In this document: positions 46,007 to 55,543 of the stretch, in pieces | How the letters are laid out: each line of letters begins with the position of its first letter | Position numbering within the stretch: position 1 is the first letter of the stretch | Assembly: GCA_031291475.1 (NCBI GenBank) | Contig: JARLIY010000008.1 | Coordinates: 17,320 to 81,319 of the forward strand | Reading direction: 5' to 3' | Length of the DNA: 64,000 bases | DNA from: Xanthobacteraceae bacterium | GTDB lineage: Bacteria > Pseudomonadota > Alphaproteobacteria > Rhizobiales > Xanthobacteraceae | Program-made: the position numbers and the translations under genes | The notes under the pieces: generated by a model | Databases searched by the model: none | Told to the model about the DNA's origin: nothing | What the model saw: only the letters and a program-made list of their open reading frames with translations

Positions 46007-47017
46007 ATGCCGGCTGTCGGCGGAGACGGGCTTGAAAAGCTCGAAGACATGATCGTCCGCGCGGCCGAAACAAGCGCGGACCAAATGCGCGCGGCCAAGG
46101 CCGCGATCGGAACCGTGATTTTCGGTCAGGACAAGGTCATCGAGCAGGCGCTCGTGACCATTCTCTCGGGCGGCCACGCGCTTCTGCTCGGCGTGCCGGG
46201 TCTCGCCAAGACCAAGCTCGTCGAAACCATGGGCATTGTGCTCGGGCTCGACTCCAAACGCATCCAGTTCACGCCCGACCTCATGCCGTCCGACATTCTC
46301 GGCACCGAAGTCCTCGAGGAAAGCCAAACCGGCAAAAGAAGCTTCCGCTTCCTCTCCGGTCCGGTCTTCGCCCAGCTTCTCATGGCCGACGAGATCAACC
46401 GTGCCAGCCCGCGCACGCAATCGGCGCTGCTGCAGGCCATGCAGGAGCAGCACGTCACCGTCGCCGGCACGCGTCACGATCTGCCGCGGCCGTTCCACGT
46501 GCTCGCCACGCAGAACCCGCTCGAACAGGAAGGCACCTATCCGCTGCCGGAAGCGCAGCTTGACCGCTTCCTCATGGAAATCGACGTCGATTACCCCGAC
46601 CGCAAAGCCGAGCGGAAAATCTTGTTCGAGACGACGGGCGCCGACGAAACGCGCGCCAAGCCGGCAATGATCGCCGAGGATCTGATGACCGCCCAACGCC
46701 TGGTGCGGCGCCTGCCGGTCGGCGAATCCGTGGTCGAAGCGATCCTCGCGCTGGTGCGCTCGGCCCGGCCCGGACCCGAGGGCGGCGAAACCGCCAAGCT
46801 GATCGCTTGGGGACCGTCGCCGCGCGCCAGCCAGGCGCTGATGCTTGCGGTGCGCGCGCGGGCGCTGCTCGACGGGCGGCTGGCGCCCTCGATCGACGAC
46901 GTGATCGATCTCGCCGAGCCGGTGCTCAAGCACCGCATGGCGCTCACCTTCACCGCGCGCGCGGAGGGTGAGAGCATCGAGGCGGTGATTGCGCGGCTGA
47001 AAGCGCGGATCGGATAA
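46007..47017 (+). CDS. MoxR family AAA ATPase
   Basis: A 336-residue MoxR ATPase: Walker A GVPGLAKTKL, Walker B LLMADEINRA, and sensor region VLATQNPLEQEGTYPLPEAQ. MoxR proteins act as chaperones for the maturation of other complexes, typically with DUF58/VWA partners encoded downstream, as here. The ATG at 46007 has AGGGAG upstream; the longer frame upstream is not conserved. It leads an operon of four genes. Confidence 0.92.
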   Translation: MPAVGGDGLEKLEDMIVRAAETSADQMRAAKAAIGTVIFGQDKVIEQALVTILSGGHALLLGVPGLAKTKLVETMGIVLGLDSKRIQFTPDLMPSDILGTEVLEESQTGKRSFRFLSGPVFAQLLMADEINRASPRTQSALLQAMQEQHVTVAGTRHDLPRPFHVLATQNPLEQEGTYPLPEAQLDRFLMEIDVDYPDRKAERKILFETTGADETRAKPAMIAEDLMTAQRLVRRLPVGESVVEAILALVRSARPGPEGGETAKLIAWGPSPRASQALMLAVRARALLDGRLAPSIDDVIDLAEPVLKHRMALTFTARAEGESIEAVIARLKARIG

Positions 47018-47021
47018 CCGG

Positions 47022-47975
47022 ATGGCGGCCGAGAAAAGGCGCACGTCCGATCACGATCGCCCCGTTGTGCAGCGTGCGGTGGGCGAGGGCCGCACGCTCG
47101 CCGCCACCATGCCGCGGCTGATCCTGGAAGCGCGCCGCGTCGCGGCAACCGTGATTCATGGCCTGCACGGGCGCCGCCGCGCGGGACCGGGCGAGAATTT
47201 TTGGCAATATCGGCGCTTTGTTTCCGGAGAGCCCGCTTCCCGCGTCGATTGGCGGCGCTCGGCGCGCGACGATCATCTCTATGTGCGCGAGCAGGAATGG
47301 GAGGCCGCGCACACGGTCTGGATCTGGCCCGACCGCTCGCCGTCCATGGTTTTCGCCTCCCCGCTTGTGCGCGACACCAAGCTCTACCGCGCTCTGGTCG
47401 TCGCGCTAGCGCTCGCCGAAGTCCTGGTCGAAAGCGGCGAGCGCGTTGGCATTCCCGGCCTCCTGCGCCCGACCGGAAGCCGCAACGTGATCGAGCGGAT
47501 GGCGCAGGCGATCCTGCACGACCGCAGCGAGCGCGCGAGCCTGCCGCCGAATTTTTCTCCCTCCCCCCTGGCCGAGATCGTATTGCTCTCCGATTTGTGG
47601 AGCGACATCGGCGACGTGCGGCGCACGATCGCGCAGCTTTCCGGCAGCGGCGCGCGCGGTCACGTCGTGCAGATCGTCGATCCCGCTGAAGAGACGTTCC
47701 CTTATTGGGGCCGCATCGAATTTGTCGAGCCCGAAGGCGGCGGCCGCATTACCGCCGGCCGCGCCCAGACATGGCGCGCCGATTATACGGAACGCGTTCG
47801 CCGCCACCGCGCCGAAATCAGAAGCGAAACTGATCGGCTGTCCTGGAGCTTCACCATCCACCGCACTGACCGTCCGGCTACCGAGCTTCTGCTGGCATTG
47901 CATGCGCGCATCGGCGGCGAGCCGGAAGGCACGGCGCATCAGCGCGTAAAGACCGAACCGCGGGTGCCGGCATGA
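47022..47975 (+). CDS. DUF58 domain protein
   Basis: A 317-residue VWA-related protein. The DUF58 motif appears as GENFWQYRRFVSGEPASRVD then WRRSARDDHLYVREQEWE. Then a VWA-like fold with IWPDRSPSM. No membrane segment. Start is 4 bases after the moxR stop, and the stop overlaps the next start by 4 bases (ATGA). It is probably the substrate or partner of MoxR in a membrane complex. Confidence 0.9.
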   Translation: MAAEKRRTSDHDRPVVQRAVGEGRTLAATMPRLILEARRVAATVIHGLHGRRRAGPGENFWQYRRFVSGEPASRVDWRRSARDDHLYVREQEWEAAHTVWIWPDRSPSMVFASPLVRDTKLYRALVVALALAEVLVESGERVGIPGLLRPTGSRNVIERMAQAILHDRSERASLPPNFSPSPLAEIVLLSDLWSDIGDVRRTIAQLSGSGARGHVVQIVDPAEETFPYWGRIEFVEPEGGGRITAGRAQTWRADYTERVRRHRAEIRSETDRLSWSFTIHRTDRPATELLLALHARIGGEPEGTAHQRVKTEPRVPA

Positions 47976-50803
47976 TTGGCGGATTGCCGCTCGGATTTGC
48001 CGAACCGCTGGTGCTGATCGGACTACTGACTTTGCCGGTGCTGTGGTGGTTGCTGCGGCTCATCCCGCCGCGCCCGCGCCGGATCGACTTTCCGCCGACG
48101 CGGCTCCTCTTCGAGATCGCACCCAAGGAGGAAACCCCGGCACGAACGCCATGGTGGCTCACGCTCACGCGGCTTGCTCTCGCCGCGCTGGTCATCGTGG
48201 CCGCGGCTGGTCCGTTGTGGAACCCGCCGGTGGCGGCGATGAAAACCCGCGCGCCGCTCGCGATCCTGATCGACGATGGTTGGACCGCGGCCGCGGCCTG
48301 GGACGCGCGCTTGCGTACCGCCGACGACATCATCGCCCGCGTCGAGAACGATCATCGTGCGATCGCGCTTATTCCCTTGTCCGAGGGCGTGCGCGACATC
48401 TCGTTTGCCACCGCGGCTTCGACGCGGGTGCGGCTGCACCAGATCAAGCCCGCGCCGCACACCGTCGACCGCACCGAGGCGTTGCCGGCAATCGCGCGCT
48501 TCCTCGCCGATACGCGCGATGTCGAGCTGGTCTGGCTTGCCGACGGCATCGATCTCGGCCGCGGCGCGGATTTCGTCAAAGCGTTCGCGCCGATGATTGA
48601 CGACCGCGCGATGACCATCGTCTCCGGCGGCATTGCACCGGCGCGGGCGCTGACCGCCACCGACAATGCAGCCGGCGCGCTCAGCGTGAAAGTGTTGCGC
48701 GCCTCGGCCGGCGGCGCGGACACCGGCACGGTGCGCGCGCTCGACCTCAAGGGCCTGCCGCTCGGCGAAGCCGCGTTTGCTTTCAAATCCGGGAATCGCG
48801 AAACCGAGGCGCGGTTCGACCTTCCGGTCGAAATCCGCAACGATATCGCCCGCATCGAAATCGCCGGCGAGCGTTCCGCCGGCGCGGTGCAGTTGCTCGA
48901 CAAGCGCTGGCGCCGGCGCACCGTCGGCATCGTCTCCGGCGCCACCGCCGACACCTCGCAGCCGCTGCTGTCGTCGAGCTATTACATCATCCGCGCGCTC
49001 GGCCCGTTCGCCGACGTCAGGCTCGCGCAAGGCGAGTCGCCGGCGGAGGCAGTGACGCATTTCCTCGATCAGCACCTGCCGATGCTCATCCTTGCCGATG
49101 TCGGCAACGTCGCCGGCGACGCGCATGATCGTCTGGCGCGCTGGCTCGAGGACGGCGGCGTGCTGGTGCGCTTCGCCGGCCCGCGGCTTGCCGCGTCCGA
49201 CGACGACCTCGTCCCGGTCCGCTTGCGTCGCGGCGGGCGCATCCTCGGCGGCAGCTTGAGCTGGGATAAGCCGCAGCCGCTCGCCGGCTTTGCCCACGAC
49301 GGCCCGTTCAACGGCATGCCGGTGCCCAATGACGTCACGGTGAGCCGCCAGGTGCTGGCCGAGCCCGACGCGGCGCTCGCCGAAAACACCTGGGCGACAC
49401 TTGCCGACGGCACCCCGCTCGTCACCGCGGCGCGGCGCGGCAAGGGCCTGATCGTCTTGTTCCATGTCACCGGCGATACGCGCTGGTCGGATTTGCCGCT
49501 GTCCGGCGCTTTCGTCGACATGCTCAAGCGCGTCGTCGCGCTGGCCGGCACGACTGCCGCCACCGAGAACGGAGGACAGAAGGCCAAGAACGCGCGTGAG
49601 ACGCTTGCCCCGAGCCGCGTGCTCGACGGCTTCGGCACATTCATTCCGCCGCCCTCGACCGCCCGCCCGGTGCCGATCGACTTTTCGGCGAGCGCGACCG
49701 CCGAGCGTCCGCCAGGCTTCTATGGCCCGCCGGAGAATCTGTTGGCCGTGAACACGCTGTCCCCCACCGATCGGCTGGAGCCGCTCGATCTCTCGGCTTT
49801 TCCAAATGCGGGCCGCGAAATCTACCGCAAGAGCGAGCCGCAGGATCTGCGCGGCCCGATCCTCCTGGTCGCGCTCGGCCTCTTGCTGCTCGATACGCTG
49901 ATCGTGCTTTATCTCGGCGGCGGCATAACCCGGCTGCTGCCGCGGCTTGCGCGCGCGACCGCGGTCGCGCTGCTGATCCTTGCGCCGCTGGCCCTGCCGC
50001 TGCCACGCGCCGTCGCGCAAAATCTGCCGAGCCAACAGAGTACGGACGTGCCGCGTTCGGCGCTTGAAACCAAGCTCGCTTATGTCGTCACCGGCGACCG
50101 CGAGGTCGATGCGGTCAGCCAGGCCGGCCTCGCCGGCTTGACGCTCTTTCTCGCCCAGCGCACCGCGCTCGAAGCCGGCGACCCGATCGGCCTCGACATC
50201 GCCCGCGACGAACTTGCTTTTTATCCGCTGATCTACTGGCCGATCGCGCCCGGCGCGCCGCGGCCCTCCGAGGACACGCTTAAGCGCATCGATTCCTACA
50301 TGAAGCAGGGCGGCACGGTTCTGTTCGATACCCGCGACGCCGTCGTGGCGCCGCCGGACGCCGGTGGCGAGACGCGCAGCCCCGGCATGCTCGAACTGCG
50401 CAAGATTCTCTCTTCGCTGGACATCCCCGAGCTTGAGCCGGTGCCCCACGATCACGTCTTGACCAAGACATTCTACCTGCTGCGCGATTTCCCGGGCCGC
50501 TTCAATGCCGGCCAGCTTTGGGTCGAGGCCTTGCCGGCGGCGAGCGACGAAGACGAAGCATCGCAGCGGCCGGCGCGCGGCGGCGACGGCGTGTCCTCGA
50601 TCATCATCACCTCGAACGACCTGGCCGGCGCCTGGGCGATGCAGTCCGACGGCCAGCCGATGCTGCCGATGGTCGAGGGCGAGCCGCGCCAGCGCGAGCT
50701 TGCTTTCCGCGCCGGCGTCAACATCGTCATGTACACGCTCACCGGCAACTACAAAGCTGACCAGGTGCACGTGCCGGCGCTGCTCGAACGGCTCGGGCAG
50801 TAG
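47972..50803 (+). CDS. BatA/DUF4159 domain membrane protein
   Basis: A 943-residue protein. The N-terminus is BatA-like with two helices: LVLIGLLTLPVLWWLLRLI and LALAALVIVAAAGPLWN, then a long region with VWA-like and glutamine amidotransferase-like folds. A further membrane segment lies near residue 630 (ILLVALGLLLLDTLIVLYLG). The C-terminal domain (about 690-943) is DUF4159, with ELAFYPLIYWPIAPGAPRPS. These are partners of MoxR and DUF58 in an envelope complex of unknown role. Confidence 0.87.
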   Translation: MIGGLPLGFAEPLVLIGLLTLPVLWWLLRLIPPRPRRIDFPPTRLLFEIAPKEETPARTPWWLTLTRLALAALVIVAAAGPLWNPPVAAMKTRAPLAILIDDGWTAAAAWDARLRTADDIIARVENDHRAIALIPLSEGVRDISFATAASTRVRLHQIKPAPHTVDRTEALPAIARFLADTRDVELVWLADGIDLGRGADFVKAFAPMIDDRAMTIVSGGIAPARALTATDNAAGALSVKVLRASAGGADTGTVRALDLKGLPLGEAAFAFKSGNRETEARFDLPVEIRNDIARIEIAGERSAGAVQLLDKRWRRRTVGIVSGATADTSQPLLSSSYYIIRALGPFADVRLAQGESPAEAVTHFLDQHLPMLILADVGNVAGDAHDRLARWLEDGGVLVRFAGPRLAASDDDLVPVRLRRGGRILGGSLSWDKPQPLAGFAHDGPFNGMPVPNDVTVSRQVLAEPDAALAENTWATLADGTPLVTAARRGKGLIVLFHVTGDTRWSDLPLSGAFVDMLKRVVALAGTTAATENGGQKAKNARETLAPSRVLDGFGTFIPPPSTARPVPIDFSASATAERPPGFYGPPENLLAVNTLSPTDRLEPLDLSAFPNAGREIYRKSEPQDLRGPILLVALGLLLLDTLIVLYLGGGITRLLPRLARATAVALLILAPLALPLPRAVAQNLPSQQSTDVPRSALETKLAYVVTGDREVDAVSQAGLAGLTLFLAQRTALEAGDPIGLDIARDELAFYPLIYWPIAPGAPRPSEDTLKRIDSYMKQGGTVLFDTRDAVVAPPDAGGETRSPGMLELRKILSSLDIPELEPVPHDHVLTKTFYLLRDFPGRFNAGQLWVEALPAASDEDEASQRPARGGDGVSSIIITSNDLAGAWAMQSDGQPMLPMVEGEPRQRELAFRAGVNIVMYTLTGNYKADQVHVPALLERLGQ

Positions 50804-50812
50804 GAGGACCAA

Positions 50813-52879
50813 TTGAATCTCGGCGTCGCCTTCGCTCCGCTCATTGCCGCTCCGCTGCTGTGGGCCGCCGTCGCCGCGGCCTGCGTGCTGGCGTTGTTGC
50901 TGTTCGCTTCGCGCAGCCGCGGCGCCGTGGTCCGCGCGCTGGCGCTTGCGCTCATCGTTCTCGCACTCGCCAATCCCTCGCTGACGCGCGAGGACCGCGA
51001 CCCGCTCAGCTCCGTTGCCGTCGTCGTGGTCGACAAAAGCCCGAGCCAGAGTTTCGGCGAGCGCGCGCGGCAGGCCGAAGACGCCCGCGCCGCGATCGTC
51101 GCCCGCCTGGGGCACATTCCCGGCCTCGACGTCCGCGTGGTCGAGGCCGGGCAGTCGGACGGCGAGACTGACGGTACCCGATTATTCGCCGCGCTCGGCT
51201 CGACGCTCGCCGACGTGCCCGCCGATCGCATCGCCGGCGCCATCATGATCACCGACGGCCGCGTCCATGACGTGCCGGCGGAAGCCGGCGCGCTCGGCTT
51301 CGCCGCGCCGGTGCACGCGCTGATCACCGGCAGCAAGAAGGAGCGCGACCGGCGCGTCGCCCTCATTGCCGCTCCACGCTTCGGCATCGTCGGGCAATCG
51401 CAGACCATCACCTATCGGATCGAGGATCAGGGAGCGAGCGAACGCGGCGCCGAGATCACGGTGCGCCGCGACGGCGACGTCGTGGAAACGCGCACCGTGC
51501 CGGTCGGCGTCCCGCAACGCGTCGATATCCCGATCCCGCATGGCGGCGCCAACATCGTCGAGATCGAAGCCTCCGTCCTCCCCGGCGAGCTGACCGCGGT
51601 CAACAATCGCGCCGTGGTTTCGATCGACGGCGTGCGCGACAAGCTGCGTGTGCTGCTGGTTTCCGGCGAGCCGAATGCCGGCGAGCGCACCTGGCGCAAC
51701 CTGCTCAAATCCGACGCTTCCGTCGACCTCGTTCATTTCACCATTCTGCGTCCGCCGGAGAAGCAGGACGGCACGCCGATCAATGAATTGTCGCTGATCG
51801 CCTTTCCGACCCGCGAATTGTTCCAGCAGAAGATCGGCGAGTTTCAGCTCATCATCTTCGACCGATATGCGCGCCAGGGCGTGCTGCCGATGATCTATTT
51901 CGACAACATCACCCGCTACGTGCGCGACGGCGGCGCCGTGCTGGTCGCCGCCGGGCCCGATTATGCCAGCCAGACCAGCATCTGGCGCACGCCGCTCGAT
52001 TCGATCCTGCCGGCGGAGCCGAGCGGCAACGTCACCGAGCGTGGCTTCCACGCGCGCATCAGCGAACTCGGCAAGCGCCATCCGGTGACCCGCGACCTCG
52101 ACGGGTCCGACAGCGACCCGCCGCATTGGAGCCGCTGGTTCCGCCTGGTCGATACCAGAAACGCGACCGGCACGGCGGTCATGCAGGGACCGGACAAAAA
52201 GCCGCTGCTGGTGCTTTCGCGCGAAGGCGAAGGACGCGTGGCGCTGCTGCTCTCCGATCAGCTGTGGCTGTGGGCGCGCGGCTTCGAGGGCGGCGGGCCG
52301 CATCTGGATTTGCTGCGCCGGCTTTCGCATTGGCTGATGAAGGAGCCGGATCTCGAAGAGGAAGCGCTGCGGCTCACCGTCACCGGGCATCAACTTCTGG
52401 TGCGGCGGCAGACCATGGCGGAAGAAGTCTCCCCGGTGACGCTGACCTCGCCGATGGGCGCAACGCGCGCGCTGACGCTCAACCCGGGCAAACCGGGCGT
52501 GTGGCAAACGAGCGTGACGGCGAACGAGCTTGGGCTTTGGCGCGCCACCGACGGCAAGCTCAACGCGCTGGTCAATATCGGTCCGGCCAATCCGCGCGAG
52601 TTCGCCGAGGTCACCTCGACCACCGAGGTGCTGGCGCCGATCGCCGCCGCGACCGGTGGCGATGCGCGCCGGCTCGACGACGGCAACGGCGTCAGCGTGC
52701 CGCGCATCCTCGCCGTGCGCTCCGGCGACACCTACACGGGCGACGACTGGATCGGCCTGAAAATGCGCGACGCCAGCGTCGTCCGCGGCATCGGCGTGTT
52801 GCCGGTTTTCGCCGGTCTGCTGGGCCTGTTGCTCCTGCTCGGCAGCCTCGCCGGCACCTGGGCGCGCGAGGGGCGGTAG
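50813..52879 (+). CDS. Large membrane protein with VWA / glutamine amidotransferase-like region
   Basis: A 688-residue protein starting with TTG at 50813, with TAGGAGGA 6 bases upstream. Two N-terminal membrane helices (FAPLIAAPLLWAAVAAACVL and VRALALALIVLALANPS) and a C-terminal helix (GVLPVFAGLLGLLLLLGSLA). Residues about 275-420 resemble a class I glutamine amidotransferase-like fold (LLVSGEPNAGERTWRNLLKS) without visible catalytic triad. It is the last gene of the MoxR operon, 9 bases after the previous stop. Confidence 0.85.
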   Translation: MNLGVAFAPLIAAPLLWAAVAAACVLALLLFASRSRGAVVRALALALIVLALANPSLTREDRDPLSSVAVVVVDKSPSQSFGERARQAEDARAAIVARLGHIPGLDVRVVEAGQSDGETDGTRLFAALGSTLADVPADRIAGAIMITDGRVHDVPAEAGALGFAAPVHALITGSKKERDRRVALIAAPRFGIVGQSQTITYRIEDQGASERGAEITVRRDGDVVETRTVPVGVPQRVDIPIPHGGANIVEIEASVLPGELTAVNNRAVVSIDGVRDKLRVLLVSGEPNAGERTWRNLLKSDASVDLVHFTILRPPEKQDGTPINELSLIAFPTRELFQQKIGEFQLIIFDRYARQGVLPMIYFDNITRYVRDGGAVLVAAGPDYASQTSIWRTPLDSILPAEPSGNVTERGFHARISELGKRHPVTRDLDGSDSDPPHWSRWFRLVDTRNATGTAVMQGPDKKPLLVLSREGEGRVALLLSDQLWLWARGFEGGGPHLDLLRRLSHWLMKEPDLEEEALRLTVTGHQLLVRRQTMAEEVSPVTLTSPMGATRALTLNPGKPGVWQTSVTANELGLWRATDGKLNALVNIGPANPREFAEVTSTTEVLAPIAAATGGDARRLDDGNGVSVPRILAVRSGDTYTGDDWIGLKMRDASVVRGIGVLPVFAGLLGLLLLLGSLAGTWAREGR

Positions 52880-53386
52880 CTAATCTTCCCACTCCGCCTG
52901 GATCGGTCCGGAGACGCCGTCAAAGGCGCCGTCGGCGAGCTCGGCCACCAAGAGCCGCGCCGGATCGACCGGCCCGGGCATCTTGGCGCGGCCCGGCGGA
53001 ACGCGCTTGAAGCCGCATTTGCCGTAATACGGTTCGTCGCCGACCAGGATCACCAGCCGATGACCCTTGGCGCGCGCCTCCTCGAGCGCACGCGCGATCA
53101 GGGCCTGCCCGACGCCGCGCTCGCGGAACGGCGGCTCGACGGTCAGCGGCCCAAGCAGCAGCGCTTTGGCCTCGCCGATCCGAACCGGCGACAGCCGCAC
53201 CGAGCCGACCAAGAGCGTGCCGATGCGCGCGGTGAACGACAAATCGAGGCTGTGCGTCACCTGCTCGCGCAGGCGATACGCGGTCTTGGCATAGCGGCCC
53301 GGGCCGAAAGTACGCTCGTGCAGGCGTTCGACGGCCGGCGCGTCGCCGGACGTCTCGGGCAAAATGGTCAGCGCGACATCGGTCAT
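52880..53386 (-). CDS. GNAT family N-acetyltransferase
   Basis: A 168-residue GNAT protein. The acetyl-CoA loop appears as PFRERGVGQALIARALEEA (R-G-x-G-x-A/G pattern), preceded by LLGPLTVEP. The C-terminal YYGKCGFKRVPPG is common in the YhbS-like group. The substrate is unknown. It is convergent with the MoxR operon, with the stop 1 base after that operon ends. Confidence 0.85.
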   Translation of the reverse strand: MTDVALTILPETSGDAPAVERLHERTFGPGRYAKTAYRLREQVTHSLDLSFTARIGTLLVGSVRLSPVRIGEAKALLLGPLTVEPPFRERGVGQALIARALEEARAKGHRLVILVGDEPYYGKCGFKRVPPGRAKMPGPVDPARLLVAELADGAFDGVSGPIQAEWED

Positions 53387-53516
53387 GCCGCCGCCTAGCA
53401 CCTGCGCCGGTTCGGGTCCAGCCGAAGCCGGCCCTGTCGCTGCCGTCTGGAATGATTACATGCCGCTATTGGACATGCAGGTTTTGGGACGCGCATGGCG
53501 ATCCGCGGAGGTGACA

Positions 53517-54494
53517 ATGGGACTGCTCGTTGACGGCGCCTGGCAAGATGTGGATATGCGCGTGCGCGAGGACGGTCATTTCGTCCGCAAGCCGACGACA
53601 TTCCACAATTACGTCACCGCCGATCGCGGTCCCGGCCCGACCGGCGAGGGCGGCTTTCCCGCCGAAGCCGGCCGCTACCACCTTTACGTCTCGCTCGCCT
53701 GCCCGTGGGCGCATCGCACGCTGATCTTCCGCAAGCTCAAGAAGCTCGAAGACGTGATCTCGGTCTCGGTCACGACCGCGCTCCTCGGCAAGAAAGGCTG
53801 GGAATTCGGCACCGAGCCGGGAGCCACCCTCGACACGGTCAACGGCAAGCCGACGCTCGCGGACATCTACCTCATCGCCGATCCGCACTACAGCGGCCGC
53901 GCCAGCGTACCGGTCTTCTGGGACAAGAAGCAGCGCACCATCGTCAACAACGAATCGTCGGAAATCATCCGCATGCTCAATTCGGCATTCGACGCATTCA
54001 CGGATGTGCGCACCGACTACTACCCGGCGCCATTGCGCGCCGAGATCGACCGCATCAACGAGATTGTCTACGAGACCGTCAACAACGGCGTTTACCGCGC
54101 GGGTTTTTCCGTCACCCAGGCGGCCTATGAGGAAGCCGCCCGCGCGCTGTTCGCGACCCTCGATCGGTTGGAAGAGCGTCTGTCAGGGCAACGTTATCTG
54201 GTCGGGCGCGAGGTTACGGAAGCGGATTGGCGGCTCTTCACCACGCTGGTGCGTTTCGACGCGGTCTATTACAGCCACTTCAAATGCAACCTGCGGCGGA
54301 TCATCGACTATCCGAATCTGTCGAACTATCTGCGCGACCTTTTTCAAGTGCCCGGCGTCGCCGACACGGTCAGCCTCGATCACATCAAGCGGCACTATTA
54401 CGGCAGCCATCGCAACGTCAATCCGGCCGGCATCGTGCCGATCGGTCCGCTCCTCGATTTCACGCTGCCGCACGATCGCGGCCGGTTCGGCTGA
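53517..54494 (+). CDS. Glutathione S-transferase, glutathionyl-hydroquinone reductase type (YqjG/PcpF-like)
   Basis: A 325-residue omega/xi-class GST. The active Cys62 is in SLACPWAHRTLIFRK, and the C-domain has YLVGREVTEADWRLFTTLVR, FDAVYYSHFKCNLRRI and DHIKRHYYGSH, all typical of this class. It reduces glutathionyl-hydroquinones with a second glutathione. The ATG at 53517 has GGAGGTGACA just before it; the longer frame does not add conserved sequence. Consistent with quinone stress during aromatic breakdown. Confidence 0.9.
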   Translation: MGLLVDGAWQDVDMRVREDGHFVRKPTTFHNYVTADRGPGPTGEGGFPAEAGRYHLYVSLACPWAHRTLIFRKLKKLEDVISVSVTTALLGKKGWEFGTEPGATLDTVNGKPTLADIYLIADPHYSGRASVPVFWDKKQRTIVNNESSEIIRMLNSAFDAFTDVRTDYYPAPLRAEIDRINEIVYETVNNGVYRAGFSVTQAAYEEAARALFATLDRLEERLSGQRYLVGREVTEADWRLFTTLVRFDAVYYSHFKCNLRRIIDYPNLSNYLRDLFQVPGVADTVSLDHIKRHYYGSHRNVNPAGIVPIGPLLDFTLPHDRGRFG

Positions 54495-54525
54495 ACGAAA
54501 ACCGCGCCGCGGAGGGCGCGGACTG

Positions 54526-54725
54526 TCAGTCGCCCCAAGACGGCGCGCAGCTGATATAGGCGCCGCCGCCGCAGTGATAGGGGCCCTGATAGTCGTCGTT
54601 GAAAGTACCCCAGTAGCTGCCGCGCCAGTGTTGCCTCGGGCCTGCGGCGCGGCCGCCGCGCCGGTCGTCATGGTCGCCGCGCCGAGCGCCACGACCGCGG
54701 CAAGTGCTAGGATCGTCCTGCGCAT
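54526..54725 (-). pseudogene. Small exported protein gene with an apparent 1-base frameshift
   Basis: From ATG 54725, behind a strong AAGGAGAG, a signal peptide is read (MRRTILALAAVVALGAATMT...AAA). After about 27 residues the frame enters Ala-rich antisense sequence of the GST gene. In the next frame the same region gives a plausible mature protein with HWRGSYWGTFNDDYQGPYH then CGGGAYISCAPSWGD and a stop at 54526. Adding one base would give about 66 residues. Either the gene is broken or there is a sequencing error in the GC-rich stretch near 54640-54660. Confidence 0.6.
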
Positions 54726-54868
54726 CGAAGTCTCTCCTTAAGCCGCCCTTAAGCGCCCATGCCAGCCAACGCCGGCACCCCGCGATGGTTGCCGGCGCGT
54801 TGCGCCAATTAATACGACCAAATGACGCGGCTTCGATTACAGGGCGGTAATGTGGCGGAGTTCCAATT

Positions 54869-55351
54869 TCACCACAGCTCGGCGACACTGCGGCCGTCGA
54901 GCACTTCGGCGATGCGTTCGCGCGTCGCGCGCGCCGTATCCTGCGGAAGGGAATCGGGCGCAAAAAATCCGTGCGCCACGATTTCGCCGTTCGGCTGCGG
55001 CGCCGCGCTCTGATGGAATGAACGAACGACATAGAGCGCGACATGATCGCGTCGCGAGACGCGCCGGTTGTAATACACGGCGAAGAGAAGCGGCGCCTCG
55101 CCGAGCTCGATGTTGCCCTCCTCGCGCAATTCGCGCGCCAACGCCGTGCTCACCGTCTCGCCCACCTCAACGCCGCCGCCCGGCAAATGCCAGCCGCCGA
55201 CATAGCTGTGTTTGACCAGGAACACACGTCCTGCCCCATCGATGACGAGCGCGCGCACGCCCAGCGTAAGTCCGCGCGCAAAGCGCCAATAGAAATGCAG
55301 GAAGCGGCGAAAGGCCGGCTCGAAGGGGCGGCGCATGGAATTAAAGGACAT
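54869..55351 (-). CDS. Nudix hydrolase
   Basis: About 160 residues. The Nudix box reads GGGVEVGET then ALARELREEGNIE, after the opening LTLGVRALVIDGAGRVFLVK. It lacks the features of a specific subgroup; this branch often handles nucleotide sugars or ADP-ribose. The ATG at 55351 (MSFNSMRRPF) is preferred; one at 55375 is possible. The gene is divergent from mbfA. Confidence 0.82.
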   Translation of the reverse strand: MSFNSMRRPFEPAFRRFLHFYWRFARGLTLGVRALVIDGAGRVFLVKHSYVGGWHLPGGGVEVGETVSTALARELREEGNIELGEAPLLFAVYYNRRVSRRDHVALYVVRSFHQSAAPQPNGEIVAHGFFAPDSLPQDTARATRERIAEVLDGRSVAELW

Positions 55352-55492
55352 ACGAACCGTCTCAAGCTTGGTCAAAGCGCATCGGGCAAACCCTAACGGC
55401 CGCCGCTTTGCAACTCCTTGTACTCGACCGTCACAAGCGCCCCGCGCGAAAACGGGCTGCTCGAATGCGGCCTTTGGCCACTAGCGCCTGTC

Positions 55493-55509
55493 TTTAGAAA
55501 CATTCTAAT
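55493..55509 (+). promoter_or_regulatory. Irr-type iron control element (ICE)
   Basis: TTTAGAAACATTCTAAT contains the perfect inverted repeat TTAGAA-ACA-TTCTAA, which matches the ICE motif bound by the heme-responsive regulator Irr in rhizobia. It lies 35-51 bases before the mbfA start, overlapping the expected promoter. Irr repression under low iron is expected from work on mbfA in Bradyrhizobium and Agrobacterium. Confidence 0.85.
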
Positions 55510-55543
55510 ATCGATCCCCGGACGGTCGCACATCGGGGGGTCC

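Noticed and set aside
48023..51115. A 1030-codon open frame on the minus strand across the DUF4159 and following gene
   Set aside because: It crosses two real genes and their boundary, is full of Arg, Gly and His, and has no domain. High GC removes stop codons from this frame.
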